Assembly (NCBI GenBank): GCA_023419375.1 | Contig: JAEZYD010000067.1 | Coordinates: 1 to 64,000 of the forward strand | Length of the DNA stretch: 64,000 bases | Direction of reading: 5' to 3' | Source of the DNA: Pseudomonadota bacterium | GTDB taxonomy: Bacteria; Desulfobacterota; Desulfovibrionia; Desulfovibrionales; Desulfovibrionaceae | Part shown: positions 26,240 to 34,870 of the stretch, in pieces | How positions within the stretch are numbered: the first letter of the stretch is position 1 | Layout of the letters: the number at the start of each line of letters is the position of its first letter | Translations under genes and position numbers: made by a program | Notes under the pieces: generated by a model | Database searches by the model: none | Told to the model about the DNA's origin: nothing | Seen by the model: only the letters and a program-made list of their open reading frames with translations

Positions 26240-26932
26240 TCAAATGCGTTGCGATTGCGTTATGCTGTAGCAGTCTCCATCAGTAACGATGACGTGATCC
26301 AGAAAGCGCAGCCCCATGCGGGGCGCCAGTCTTTGCAGTTCTTCTGTCAGCAGGCGGTCTTCCTGCGAAGGCCCCGGATTGCCGCCGGGGTGGTTGTGCA
26401 CCAGAATTATGCCGCTTGCTTTGCGGAGCAGGGCCGCTTCAAGAACGTCTCTTGGGTAGATTGAAACCTCTGCAATGCCGCCTCTGCGCAGACGCTCCCA
26501 GGCCATGAGGCGGTTGCGCCTGTCTACCAGCGCCAGCCAGCACTCCTCGTGGGGGCTTGTGCCAAGCCGGGCCTGCGCCATGCGGGCCACGGCCTCCGGG
26601 GTTGCCAAAACTTCCTTTTGCCGCAGATCTGCTGCGGCGTAGCGCGCCCGTGTTTCGCCCAAAACCCGCCACAAGGCCAGCAATCCCGGCCCGAAACCGG
26701 GTACCTGCAAGAGTTCTTCGGGCCTTGCGTCCAGCGCCCCGCGAATGCTGCCAAACGTCTGTATCAGATCCTTGGCGAGGGGCTTTGTGTCCTTGCGGGT
26801 CAAGCCGTAACCCAGCAGCAGCTCCAGCACTTCATAATCCGCCACTGCTGTGGGTTCCAGTTCCAGTCTTTGCCGCAGCCGCTCACGATGCCCGAGGCTT
26901 GTGGGCGGGGTGGATGTTGGCTTTGCTGTCAT
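26240..26932 (-). CDS. radC: RadC family (UPF0758) protein with JAMM motif
   Basis: A 230-residue protein with an N-terminal helix-hairpin-helix part (LLQVPGFGPGLLALWRVLG) and a C-terminal MPN/JAMM domain with metal ligands in VHNHPGGNPGPSQED. The historical link to recombination repair is doubtful; the JAMM residues suggest a metal-dependent hydrolase whose target is unknown. It is 26 nt upstream of lon. Confidence 0.93.
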   Translation of the reverse strand: MTAKPTSTPPTSLGHRERLRQRLELEPTAVADYEVLELLLGYGLTRKDTKPLAKDLIQTFGSIRGALDARPEELLQVPGFGPGLLALWRVLGETRARYAAADLRQKEVLATPEAVARMAQARLGTSPHEECWLALVDRRNRLMAWERLRRGGIAEVSIYPRDVLEAALLRKASGIILVHNHPGGNPGPSQEDRLLTEELQRLAPRMGLRFLDHVIVTDGDCYSITQSQRI

Positions 26933-27118
26933 AAAATAAGCAGTCTTGGAGGTTGCGCAAGGGGGCGGGCGGATAAAGGCGCATGCATTCCCGCAAATCC
27001 TTTGCCGTTTTTTACGTGAGCGAAAATGATAAATGCGGGCCGCAGTGAAATATGAGCTGCCCTAAAGGCACTTGCGCCGCTTGAGGCTGCTGCGGTGACC
27101 TTGCCCGGCGGGTTTGCG

Positions 27119-28162
27119 TCAGGCGCGGGTGCGGCCTGCGGCAAACAGGTCTGTCATGCGGGCCGCAAGATAGTCCAGGCTCTGGCTTGGCGATCTGCGG
27201 CCGCTTTTTACCTGCAACTCCGCATCCATAACAGTGGACATGCACTCCGCAAGCACGGCTGGGCCGAGCCGGGTTGCCAACTGTTTTTTGAAGGCGGCCT
27301 CGTTGGGATGGACGCGCACCTTTTCCCCTGCCCAAAGTTGCCAGAGCAGGCGCAACTCGCGCGCCAGCAGGGCCAGCAAAGAAAACAGCAGGCTGTCTCC
27401 GTCCTGGCTGCGCGAAAGTTCCTTCCACACGGCGGTGAGGTTGCCCGCCTCCATGTGCCGGATGCAGTCAAAGACATTGCACTCTGGATTCCACGAAGCC
27501 GTGGCGGTCATGGCCAGGGTAATGGTGCCCTGATCGGGAACCTGATCCGCCCCGTGAGGATCTGCCTGTGATTTTTCCCGGGCAGCATCCTGCGCGGTAT
27601 TGCGCAGCAGTTGCAGCTTGATCAGTTCATTTTCAATGGCCAGGGCATCGGGTGGCACAGAGGCGCAGAACTGCTCCAGGGCGTCCTGCTCAAAGCGCAG
27701 CCCCATCTCGTGCGAGCGTTGCAGCACGTGCTTTTTGACCGCCCTTTCGTTCAGGCCGTCCTGCCGCCATATCCAGCCCTGCTGATCGGCAAAGGCCATG
27801 CAGCGCAGCTTGGCAATATGCGCGGGGATCTTGGGCTGACCTTTGTCCCAGGCCACTTCCATGCAGAAAAAGGGCCAGCACTGTTCCGAGGGGCGGGCCA
27901 GCGCATGCGAAACCTTTTTCCAGACCGCTGCGGGCCACAGGTTGGCCTGCCGCACCACGAGCACACGCGGCGCACCGAACAGGCCTTGCAGCGTAAGCTG
28001 CTCCCAGAAGCGCGGCGAGGGTTCCTCGTCGCCCCAGTAGACGTGCCTCTCCCATTGCCCGCTGGCGGGCGGAAAGGAAGAAAGCAGCTGCTCCATGCGC
28101 GCGCGCAGTAACTGCCCGTCAGGGCATACAAGAAAACTGAATCCGGGATGTGCCGCGCTCAT
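27119..28162 (-). CDS. holA: DNA polymerase III delta subunit
   Basis: A 347-residue protein fitting HolA of Desulfovibrio: a degenerate N-terminal AAA+ part (GFSFLVCPDGQLLRARMEQLL, QGLFGAPRVLVVRQA) and a C-terminal collar domain (LFSLLALLARELRLLWQLWAGEK, SQSLDYLAARMTDLF). It loads the beta clamp. The start at 28162 is preferred over an upstream frame extension of 51 codons that has no ribosome site. The Walker A motif is absent, as is normal for delta. Confidence 0.85.
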   Translation of the reverse strand: MSAAHPGFSFLVCPDGQLLRARMEQLLSSFPPASGQWERHVYWGDEEPSPRFWEQLTLQGLFGAPRVLVVRQANLWPAAVWKKVSHALARPSEQCWPFFCMEVAWDKGQPKIPAHIAKLRCMAFADQQGWIWRQDGLNERAVKKHVLQRSHEMGLRFEQDALEQFCASVPPDALAIENELIKLQLLRNTAQDAAREKSQADPHGADQVPDQGTITLAMTATASWNPECNVFDCIRHMEAGNLTAVWKELSRSQDGDSLLFSLLALLARELRLLWQLWAGEKVRVHPNEAAFKKQLATRLGPAVLAECMSTVMDAELQVKSGRRSPSQSLDYLAARMTDLFAAGRTRA

Positions 28163-28344
28163 GATGTTCCGTGGTTCTGAAAATTGATTAAAAAAAAGAC
28201 TGCCGTAGCAGCCTTGGGATAAATCCCGCCCGGAATAAAACCCGCCTCGGAATAGATTCCGTAGATCCAGGTTTGTCATCGGGTAAAACTGCCAACGCAG
28301 GCAGTATAGGTACAAAAGGGGGAACGGGGAAGGGGTATACAGGC

Positions 28345-28382
28345 GGAAGGGGCGTTTTTCATCTGCGAAAAACAGCCCCTTC
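28345..28382. terminator. Hairpin downstream of leuS
   Basis: A long stem (28345-28360 with 28366-28382, one bulged base) in the 235-nt gap between leuS and holA. It is not followed by a T run on the minus strand but has internal A/T runs, so it may act as a weak terminator or an RNA-stabilising end for leuS. Confidence 0.5.
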
Positions 28383-28397
28383 CACCATGATAATCAG

Positions 28398-30920
28398 TTA
28401 GTTGGCAACGATGTTGACCAGTTTGCCGGGAACCACCACCACCTTGCGTACGGTCAGCCCGTCAATGTGGCGCTGCACGGAGGAATCAGCCAGTGCGGCC
28501 TGTTCCATGGCGGCTTTGTCCGCCGCGGCGGGGATCTGCACCGTGCCGCGCAGCTTGCCGTTGACCTGAAGGGCCACGGTGAGCATGTCCTGAACCGTTG
28601 CGGCATCGTCCCACTTGGGCAGGAGTTCGCTGGCAAGCTGGCTGCCGTGCCCCAGGTGTTGCCAGAGTTCTTCGCAAACATGGGGCGTGATGGGCGAAAG
28701 CAACGTAAGCACGGAGGCCATGGCCGACGAGAATACGCGGCGGTCGCCTTCCGTGGCGCCGAGTTTTTCACGCGAAAGGTACATGGCGTTGACCAGTTCC
28801 ATAACGGCGGCAATGGCTGTGTTGAACTGGAAGCGGTCGCCCATGTCTTCGCTGCATTTCTTGACCGTAAGGTGTTCGCGGCGGCGCAGGTCGCGGGCTT
28901 CTTCGCTCTGCGCATCCTCAGCCGTGGACTGGCAGGCCTTGAGGGGCAGCAGGCGGTCTTTTTCTTCATCAAAAAGACGCCACACGCGGCCAATAAAGCG
29001 CGACGCGCCTTCGATGCCAGAATCCGACCAGTCAAAATCGCGCTCGGCGGGCGCGGCAAAGAGGCAGAACAGGCGCACCGTGTCCGCGCCGTACTTGGCG
29101 ATCATGTCGGAAGGCGCAACCACGTTGCCCTTGGATTTGGACATCTTGCTGCCGTCTTTCAGCACCATGCCCTGGGTGAGCAGATTGGCGAAAGGCTCGT
29201 TGAGCTCGGCAGGGAAAAAGCCCAGATCGCGCAACACCTTGGTGAAAAAGCGCGAGTAGAGCAGATGCAGGATGGCGTGCTCCACGCCGCCGATGTACTG
29301 GTCAACGGGCAGCCAGTACTTGAGGGCCTCCGCATCAAAGGGGCCGTCTTCCTTGCGGGCGCTGGTGTAGCGGGCGAAATACCACGAGGATTCCACGAAG
29401 GTATCCATGGTATCGGTTTCGCGCCGGGCGGTTCCGCCGCACTTGGGGCAGGTGCACGAGGCGAATTCCGGCGTTTCCGGCAGGGGAGAGCGCCCGTCTT
29501 CACGGATTTTCACATCCATGGGCAGCAGCACGGGCAGTTTTTCTTCCTTTTCAGGCACCACGCCGCACTTGTCGCAGTAAATAACGGGGATGGGCGCGCC
29601 CCAGTAGCGCTGGCGCGAAATGTTCCAGTCGCGCAGGCGGAACTGCGTGGTGGCCTTGCCCTTGCCTTCCTTTTCCAGCGCCTGCGCCACGGCCTTTTTG
29701 CCGTCTTCGTTGGCGGTGCCGTCAAAGGGGCCGGAATTGACCATGAAACCTTCAGCGGTGTACGCTTCGGTCATGGATTCAGGAACAATCTGCTCATCCT
29801 TGGGGCTGATGACCACGCGCACAGGCAGGCCGTATTTGCGGGCAAATTCAAAATCGCGCTGGTCGTGCGCGGGCACGCCCATAACCGCGCCAGTGCCGTA
29901 ATCGGCCAGAACAAAATTGCCCAGCCACAGCGGCACGCGCTGCCCGGTAAAGGGATGCACGGCGTAGGCCCCGGTGAAGATGCCTTCTTTTTCCAGCGAA
30001 TCGGACTGACGGTCGATGCGGTCCATATTGCGGATGCGATCCACAAAGGCGCGCACCTCGTCGGCCTTTTCGTAGCCTTCAATGAGCTTTTCCACCAGCG
30101 GATGCTCGGGGGCCAGGGTCATGAAAGTCACGCCAAAGAGCGTGTCGGGCCGCGTGGTGAACACGTCTATGCCTGTGACGCCTTCTGCCTTGAGGGCCGC
30201 GTTTTCCAGACCAAAAGTGATGGCCGCGCCCGTGGATTTGCCAATCCAGTTGCGCTGCATGGCGATAACGCGGTCGGGCCAGTCGCCTTCAAGGCTTTGC
30301 AGGTCTTGCAGCAGCTCATCGCCGTAGGCAGTGATCTTGAGGAACCACTGGGTCAGATCCTTCTGCTCCACGCGGCTGTCGCAGCGCCAGCAAAGGCCAT
30401 CGACAACTTGCTCGTTGGCAAGAACCGTGTGGCACGAGGGGCACCAGTTCTGCGCCGCCTTTTTGCGGTACACGAGGCCTTTTTCCAGCAGGCGCAAAAA
30501 GAACATCTGCTCCCAGCGGTAGTACTCGGGGCGGCAGGTGGCGATTTCGCGATCCCAGTCATAGGAATAGCCAAGGCGCTTCAGTTGCGCCCGCATGTTG
30601 TCTATGTTGGCGTATGTCCACTTGGCGGGATGGGTATTGTTTTTGATGGCCGCGTTTTCCGCAGGCAGACCAAAGGCGTCCCAGCCCATGGGGTGCAATA
30701 CGTTGAAGCCCAGCATGCGCTTGCTGCGCGCCACCACATCGCCAATGGCGTAGTTGCGCACATGGCCCATATGGATATTGCCCGAAGGATAGGGGAACAT
30801 TTCAAGCACATAATATTTGGGCTTGTTGCTCTGGTGGGTGCAGGCAAAAGCGTTTTCGGCCTGCCAGCGAGACTGCCACTTTTCTTCGATAGCTTGCGGA
30901 TTATAGCGTTCGTGCGTCAT
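28398..30920 (-). CDS. leuS: Leucyl-tRNA synthetase
   Basis: An 840-residue class I synthetase with the HIGH-type motif HMGH (residues 50-53), the CP1 editing domain (TTRPDTLFGVTFM), zinc-like Cys clusters, and KMSKS (about residue 595) in DGSKMSKSKGNV. It is a single-chain bacterial LeuRS of the usual length. It starts 14 nt after the nusB stop, in one operon with the rib genes. Confidence 0.98.
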   Translation of the reverse strand: MTHERYNPQAIEEKWQSRWQAENAFACTHQSNKPKYYVLEMFPYPSGNIHMGHVRNYAIGDVVARSKRMLGFNVLHPMGWDAFGLPAENAAIKNNTHPAKWTYANIDNMRAQLKRLGYSYDWDREIATCRPEYYRWEQMFFLRLLEKGLVYRKKAAQNWCPSCHTVLANEQVVDGLCWRCDSRVEQKDLTQWFLKITAYGDELLQDLQSLEGDWPDRVIAMQRNWIGKSTGAAITFGLENAALKAEGVTGIDVFTTRPDTLFGVTFMTLAPEHPLVEKLIEGYEKADEVRAFVDRIRNMDRIDRQSDSLEKEGIFTGAYAVHPFTGQRVPLWLGNFVLADYGTGAVMGVPAHDQRDFEFARKYGLPVRVVISPKDEQIVPESMTEAYTAEGFMVNSGPFDGTANEDGKKAVAQALEKEGKGKATTQFRLRDWNISRQRYWGAPIPVIYCDKCGVVPEKEEKLPVLLPMDVKIREDGRSPLPETPEFASCTCPKCGGTARRETDTMDTFVESSWYFARYTSARKEDGPFDAEALKYWLPVDQYIGGVEHAILHLLYSRFFTKVLRDLGFFPAELNEPFANLLTQGMVLKDGSKMSKSKGNVVAPSDMIAKYGADTVRLFCLFAAPAERDFDWSDSGIEGASRFIGRVWRLFDEEKDRLLPLKACQSTAEDAQSEEARDLRRREHLTVKKCSEDMGDRFQFNTAIAAVMELVNAMYLSREKLGATEGDRRVFSSAMASVLTLLSPITPHVCEELWQHLGHGSQLASELLPKWDDAATVQDMLTVALQVNGKLRGTVQIPAAADKAAMEQAALADSSVQRHIDGLTVRKVVVVPGKLVNIVAN

Positions 30921-30934
30921 GGGGCTTTACCGGA

Positions 30935-31432
30935 TTACTCGGATATGGTTGAAGGATCGGCAGCGGGCCGGGAGATTCCGCCGGTTTCCAGAGCCTTGGC
31001 CACGGCGTCAAGAATGCCGTTGATAAAGCTCTTGGCATTGCCTTCGCCAAACTGGCGGCTGAGTTCCAGCGCCTCGTTGATGGCAACCTTGGGCGGCACA
31101 TCATTGCGGTACATGATTTCAAAAACGGCAAGGCGCAGCAGGGTCAGCTCAACGCGGCCCATGCGGTCTACGCGCCAGTTGCGGGAAAAGTTGGTGATGG
31201 CTGCGTCAAGCTCATCGCTCTTGCTCCACACGCCCGCCACCAGTTCCCAGGCAAAGCCCGAGGGATGGCTGGGCGGTTCCTGACCTTCCCAACGGGCAAT
31301 GTAGTCGGGAGAAATGCGAAAGATGCGCCGCAGATCGTCAATATCGCGGGCCGGGGTGAAGGAAAGGCCGTACAGAACCTGAAAGGCCAGTTCGCGTTCG
31401 CCGCGGCGTGTGGCTGATTTGGCTTTTGCCAT
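30935..31432 (-). CDS. nusB: Transcription antitermination factor NusB
   Basis: A 165-residue helical protein with GERELAFQVLYGL near the N-terminus and the C-terminal pattern PPKVAINEALELSRQFGEGNAKSFINGILD. It acts with NusE (S10) on rRNA boxA. It begins 3 nt after the ribH stop, the common ribH-nusB pairing. Confidence 0.97.
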   Translation of the reverse strand: MAKAKSATRRGERELAFQVLYGLSFTPARDIDDLRRIFRISPDYIARWEGQEPPSHPSGFAWELVAGVWSKSDELDAAITNFSRNWRVDRMGRVELTLLRLAVFEIMYRNDVPPKVAINEALELSRQFGEGNAKSFINGILDAVAKALETGGISRPAADPSTISE

Positions 31433-31435
31433 GGG

Positions 31436-31906
31436 TTACAACTGCTCCATAACGCGGATGGTTTCCAGCATGGCTGCCGCTGCTTCCACGCCCTTGTTGC
31501 CGCCCTTGGAACCTGCGCGTTCAATGGCCTGCTCAATGGTGTCGCAGGTCAGCAGGCCAAAGCCGATGGGAACGCCGGAATGCATCATGGCCTGGGCAAT
31601 GCCCTTGCTGGCCTCGGCGCACACGTAGTCAAAGTGGGGGGTGCCGCCGCGAATAACCGCGCCAAGCGCCAACACGCCGTCATACTTGCCGGAATTGACC
31701 AGCTTCTGGCAGACCAAGGGCATTTCAAATGCGCCGGGAATGCGCACAATGGTGATGTTGGCGGTATCAAGACCGTGACGTTCCAGATAATCCTGCGCGC
31801 CGCCCACAAGGCGGTCTACGATAAAATCGTTGAAACGGGTGGCCACAATGGCGATCTTGAGGCCCTTGGCGTCCAACTGTCCGGCGATGGTGGTAACAGT
31901 GCTCAT
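31436..31906 (-). CDS. ribH: 6,7-dimethyl-8-ribityllumazine synthase
   Basis: A 156-residue enzyme with VATRFNDFIVDRL, the substrate loop IPGAFEMPLVCQKL, GAVIRGGTPHFDYV with the catalytic His, and GIPIGFGLLT-like GVPIGFGLLTCDT. It makes the lumazine precursor of riboflavin. A strong AAGGAG precedes the ATG. It lies after ribE on the minus strand. Confidence 0.97.
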   Translation of the reverse strand: MSTVTTIAGQLDAKGLKIAIVATRFNDFIVDRLVGGAQDYLERHGLDTANITIVRIPGAFEMPLVCQKLVNSGKYDGVLALGAVIRGGTPHFDYVCAEASKGIAQAMMHSGVPIGFGLLTCDTIEQAIERAGSKGGNKGVEAAAAMLETIRVMEQL

Positions 31907-31982
31907 GGCAACTCCTTGGCGCGTTGGCGCAAGTGCCCGCGCGCTAACGCGTTTTTTGTAATATTTCTGTATGCGGAAATGT

Positions 31983-32663
31983 TCAGATAAAGCCGTTGCG
32001 CAAGAGCATCTCGCGGCTCAACCCGCTGGTCTGCGCGGCGGCAGTTTGCTCTGCCGCGCTCTTGCCGCCGGGGGCCCAGGCCCCCAAAAGGCTGCGCACA
32101 TATTTGCCGATGAGGTCGGTTTCCATATTTACCTGTGTTCCCGGCCGCCAGTTGCGCATGGTGGTGCGCTTTTGCGTATCGGGAATGATGTTGACCTCAA
32201 GAAAATCAGGCCCGCAATCATTGATGGTAAGGCTGATGCCGTCAAGGGCCACGGAGCCCTTGGCGATGACCTCCACCCCGTATTCCTTGGGAAATGCAAG
32301 ACGGCAGCACAGCGACTGCCCAGCGCCCGTAACGCTGCGCACCGTGGCAAGGCAATCCACATGCCCGCTCACCAGGTGCCCGCCAAGGCGGTCGCCCAGG
32401 GCCAGCGCCCGCTCCATGTTCACGCTGTCGCCGGTCTTGAGCCTGCCCAGCGTGGTGCGCGAGAGGGTCTCTGTGGAGGCATAAGCAGTGAACACGCCTT
32501 CGCCGTGGGTTTCCACCGAAAGGCATGCGCCGTTGACGGCAATGGATTCGCCATCGACTATGGAGGGCAGACTGAACAGGGGGCGCAGGGTGAACCTGCG
32601 TTCCGTGCCGGAGTCGCGCAAGGCGAGAACCTCGCCCTGGCCCTGGATAATGCCGGTGAACAT
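31983..32663 (-). CDS. ribE: Riboflavin synthase alpha subunit
   Basis: A 226-residue protein with the hallmark start MFTGIIQGQGEV and two repeated lumazine-binding barrels (DGESIAVNGACLSVET and KGSVALDGISLTIND). It dismutates two lumazines to riboflavin. It lies 9 nt after ribD. No ribBA gene is in the window, so the pathway is completed elsewhere. Confidence 0.97.
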   Translation of the reverse strand: MFTGIIQGQGEVLALRDSGTERRFTLRPLFSLPSIVDGESIAVNGACLSVETHGEGVFTAYASTETLSRTTLGRLKTGDSVNMERALALGDRLGGHLVSGHVDCLATVRSVTGAGQSLCCRLAFPKEYGVEVIAKGSVALDGISLTINDCGPDFLEVNIIPDTQKRTTMRNWRPGTQVNMETDLIGKYVRSLLGAWAPGGKSAAEQTAAAQTSGLSREMLLRNGFI

Positions 32664-32672
32664 GCCGCCCGC

Positions 32673-33815
32673 CTATGCCTTGGCGGCTTCAAGAGGCCGC
32701 AGGTGAATATGAATGTCTTCGCCGCACAGGTGCGTATTGCTCACGCGCATGCGCAGGGCGTCTTCCAGGCTCAGGGGTGCGCGGCCGGAAAAGAGCGGCA
32801 GAGCGTCTTCGTCACCCAGAATCATGGGCGCGAGGTGCAGGCGGAAGTCGTCCACAAGGCCTGCTTCCAGAAGGCTCAGGGCCAGATGCCCGCCGCCTTC
32901 GCAAAGCATGTAGGGGCAGTGCAGTTCTTCCCACACGGCGCGCAGCAGGTTGGGAAAGTCCGGCCCGCCGTGCATGGCGGGGCCAAGGGCCAGAACTCTT
33001 ACGCCGATGTCGCGCAGGGCCTTGGCCGTGGTGGAGGCCGCCGCAGCGGGCGAAACCATAAAAACGGTCTGTTCCGGGCGGTCTTTCAGCAGGTGAAAAT
33101 CCGCATCGGGCTGGGGCAGGCGTGAGGTAAGCACACAGGCCAGAGGCTGCGGCCCGGCATTTTCGCCCCGCACGGTAAGCTGCGGGTTGTCGGTGCGAAA
33201 TGTGCCGCCGCCCACGAGAATAGCGCCGCCGCACAGGCCGATGCCCGCGCGCAGTTCCTGCACTTCTTTTCTGGATTTATCGCAGCTTATCCATTTGGAC
33301 TGGCCCTTGCGGGTGGCGATGCGTCCGTCAAGGGTAGCGGCCATTTTCAGCATGACGTAGGGGCGCTTGTGCTGCTGCCAGATCAGAAAATCGGCCACAA
33401 GGTCGCGGCATTCCTGCTCGCAGACACCTTCAATAACTTCAATGCCGCTTTCGCGCAGCTGGCAAGCGCCGCCGCAGGCCACAGGATTGATATCCGCAAG
33501 GCCCACGACCACCTTTTTGATGCCCGCAGCCTTGATGGCCTCGGTGCAGGGGGGCGTTTTGCCCTGATGGCAGCACGGTTCAAGCGTGACAACCAGGGTG
33601 CATTCCGCCGGATTTATGCCGCGAGAAGCCGCATCCTTGATGCAGTCCACTTCTGCATGGTCCTCTCCGGCGGCGTGGTGCCAGCCACGAGCCACAATCT
33701 GCCCATCGCGCACCAGTACCGCCCCCACCGTGGGGTTGGGGCAGGCATGCCACCGACCTTTTTCTGCAAGGTCAATGGCTTCACGCATAAAGGGAACAAA
33801 ATCCAGTTCAGACAT
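32673..33815 (-). CDS. ribD: Bifunctional riboflavin deaminase/reductase RibD
   Basis: A 380-residue fusion. The N-terminal zinc deaminase domain has HAEVDCIKDA and PCCHQGKTPPC; the C-terminal reductase domain has MLKMAATLDGRIAT, GGGTFRTDNPQLTVR and CEGGGHLALSLLEAGLVDDF. It catalyses two steps after GTP cyclohydrolase II. Its start overlaps the end of the upstream deaminase-like gene by 8 nt. Confidence 0.97.
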   Translation of the reverse strand: MSELDFVPFMREAIDLAEKGRWHACPNPTVGAVLVRDGQIVARGWHHAAGEDHAEVDCIKDAASRGINPAECTLVVTLEPCCHQGKTPPCTEAIKAAGIKKVVVGLADINPVACGGACQLRESGIEVIEGVCEQECRDLVADFLIWQQHKRPYVMLKMAATLDGRIATRKGQSKWISCDKSRKEVQELRAGIGLCGGAILVGGGTFRTDNPQLTVRGENAGPQPLACVLTSRLPQPDADFHLLKDRPEQTVFMVSPAAAASTTAKALRDIGVRVLALGPAMHGGPDFPNLLRAVWEELHCPYMLCEGGGHLALSLLEAGLVDDFRLHLAPMILGDEDALPLFSGRAPLSLEDALRMRVSNTHLCGEDIHIHLRPLEAAKA

Positions 33816-34299
33816 GATAGTCTACTCCGGCTTGGGCGCTGATAACAGGCGGTGCAAAATCCAGCTTTTCCATAATGACCCCGGCTTCCTGGAGCATCTG
33901 CTCCGCAAGTTCGTCAGGGTAATATTCCGCATAATAAATGTGGCGTATGCCGCAATTTATCAACATCTTGCTGCACAGCACGCAAGGGTGCGTCGTGCAA
34001 TAAATCTCTGCGCCGCTAATATTGATGCCATGCACGGCAGCCTGAATAATAACATTCTGCTCCGCATGCAGCCCCCGGCATATCTCGTGCCTCTGCCCCG
34101 AAGGAATGCCCAGCTGCGTGCGCAGGCATCCCACCTCAAGGCAGTGCGGAACCCCCGCCGGAGCCCCGTTGTATCCCGTGGCTAAAATGCGCTTGTCCTT
34201 AACCGCCACCGCACCCACCTTGCGCCGCGTACACGTGGAACGCCCGCTCACCAGGTACGTGATGTTCATAAAATATTCCGGCCACGGCATTCGCTGCAT
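33808..34299 (-). CDS. dCMP deaminase-family zinc deaminase (ComEB-like)
   Basis: A 163-residue cytidine/deoxycytidylate deaminase: CTRRKVGAVAVKDKRILATGYNGAP, zinc ligands in HAEQNVI and PCVLCSKMLINCGI, and a tail YYPDELAEQMLQEAGV. It probably converts dCMP to dUMP. The start at 34299 (MQRMPWPEYF) has a GGGTG-like site; the long upstream extension reads through a DNA repeat and is not coding. It heads the rib operon by overlapping ribD, perhaps only for convenience of expression. Confidence 0.87.
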   Translation of the reverse strand: MQRMPWPEYFMNITYLVSGRSTCTRRKVGAVAVKDKRILATGYNGAPAGVPHCLEVGCLRTQLGIPSGQRHEICRGLHAEQNVIIQAAVHGINISGAEIYCTTHPCVLCSKMLINCGIRHIYYAEYYPDELAEQMLQEAGVIMEKLDFAPPVISAQAGVDYHV

Positions 34300-34364
34300 A
34301 ACACACCCGTATGTTGATTGGTGGTAGTGTACAGGCGGCTGGTGAAAATGCCAAGTTGCCTGTC

Positions 34365-34416
34365 GGGCAATTTTGCCGTGATGCTGCGTCAGGCAGCGCT
34401 TGCGGTTCCGGTCGCG
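34365..34416. repeat. 52-bp direct repeat, copy 1
   Basis: Begins GGGCAATTTTGCCGTGATGC and ends GGTTCCGGTCGCG. It differs from copy 2 at one base. Confidence 0.85.
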
Positions 34417-34610
34417 TACCAGAGCAATTTCGCCTTGAAATTGCTCTGACGGCTGCACCAGCAGACGTCCGCCACGGAAGCGTCAGCGCGGTTTATCCGC
34501 GCGGTTAAGCGCTGGAGTGGGCGTCTTGACCACAAAAAAAGCATACGCTCCCATCACCGCGCCCTTGCCTTCCTTGCCTGACGTCAAAATATCCGCGACA
34601 GGCAGGGCTG

Positions 34611-34662
34611 GGGCAATTTTGCCGTGATGCGGCGTCAGGCAGCGCTTGCGGTTCCGGTCGCG
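34611..34662. repeat. 52-bp direct repeat, copy 2
   Basis: Same sequence as 34365-34416 with one substitution, 194 nt further on and in the same orientation. The unit starts with a small palindrome (GGCAATTTTGCC) and may belong to a dispersed intergenic repeat family. Confidence 0.85.
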
Positions 34663-34727
34663 CCGCTGCATCGGCGGTGCCGTCTTGCTGTGAAACAGCA
34701 GTTTTTATCTGCCTGTCTGCGCAAGGC

Positions 34728-34759
34728 AAAGCCCCTGTTTTTCTCAAAACCGGGGCTTT
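34728..34759. terminator. Hairpin in the glyA-rib gap
   Basis: An 8-bp GC-rich outer stem (34728-34735 with 34752-34759) encloses an imperfect T/A-rich inner pairing. It may be part of the transcription end of glyA. Confidence 0.45.
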
Positions 34760-34789
34760 GTCAAAGGGGGCGCAGCCCCTCTATGATTA

Positions 34790-34860
34790 TATCTGGCGGT
34801 TTTTCCGGCACCAGACCCCAAGATAGCCTGGGGGCCGAGGCGTCAGAAAAACCGCCCGAA
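34790..34860 (-). terminator. Extended terminator-like structure after glyA
   Basis: Inverted arms GGCGGTTTTTC and GAAAAACCGCC flank a GC-rich inner hairpin just beyond the glyA stop at 34871. On the minus strand the outer arm carries internal T runs, so a terminator or antiterminator-like fold is plausible. Confidence 0.5.
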
Positions 34861-34870
34861 AATCAGCCCG

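Larger units (their letters stand above)
34300..34727. other. Repeat-bearing intergenic region
   Basis: With its continuation to 34870 this is the longest gene-free gap of the housekeeping block. It holds two copies of a 52-bp direct repeat, several short inverted repeats (for example around 34486-34505) and no convincing gene. It separates glyA from the rib operon, so the rib promoter should lie near 34300-34340. Confidence 0.5.

Noticed and set aside
24711..26270. 519-codon plus-strand frame opposite lon
   Set aside because: Antisense shadow of lon; no domain and no ribosome site.
28467..31283. 938-codon plus-strand frame opposite leuS and nusB
   Set aside because: Long only because of GC-rich codon bias in leuS; the translation is His/Ala/Gly-rich and matches no family.
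34483..34671. 62-codon minus-strand frame in the glyA-rib gap
   Set aside because: Its N-terminal peptide repeats that of another spurious frame because both read the 52-bp DNA repeat; no gene features.
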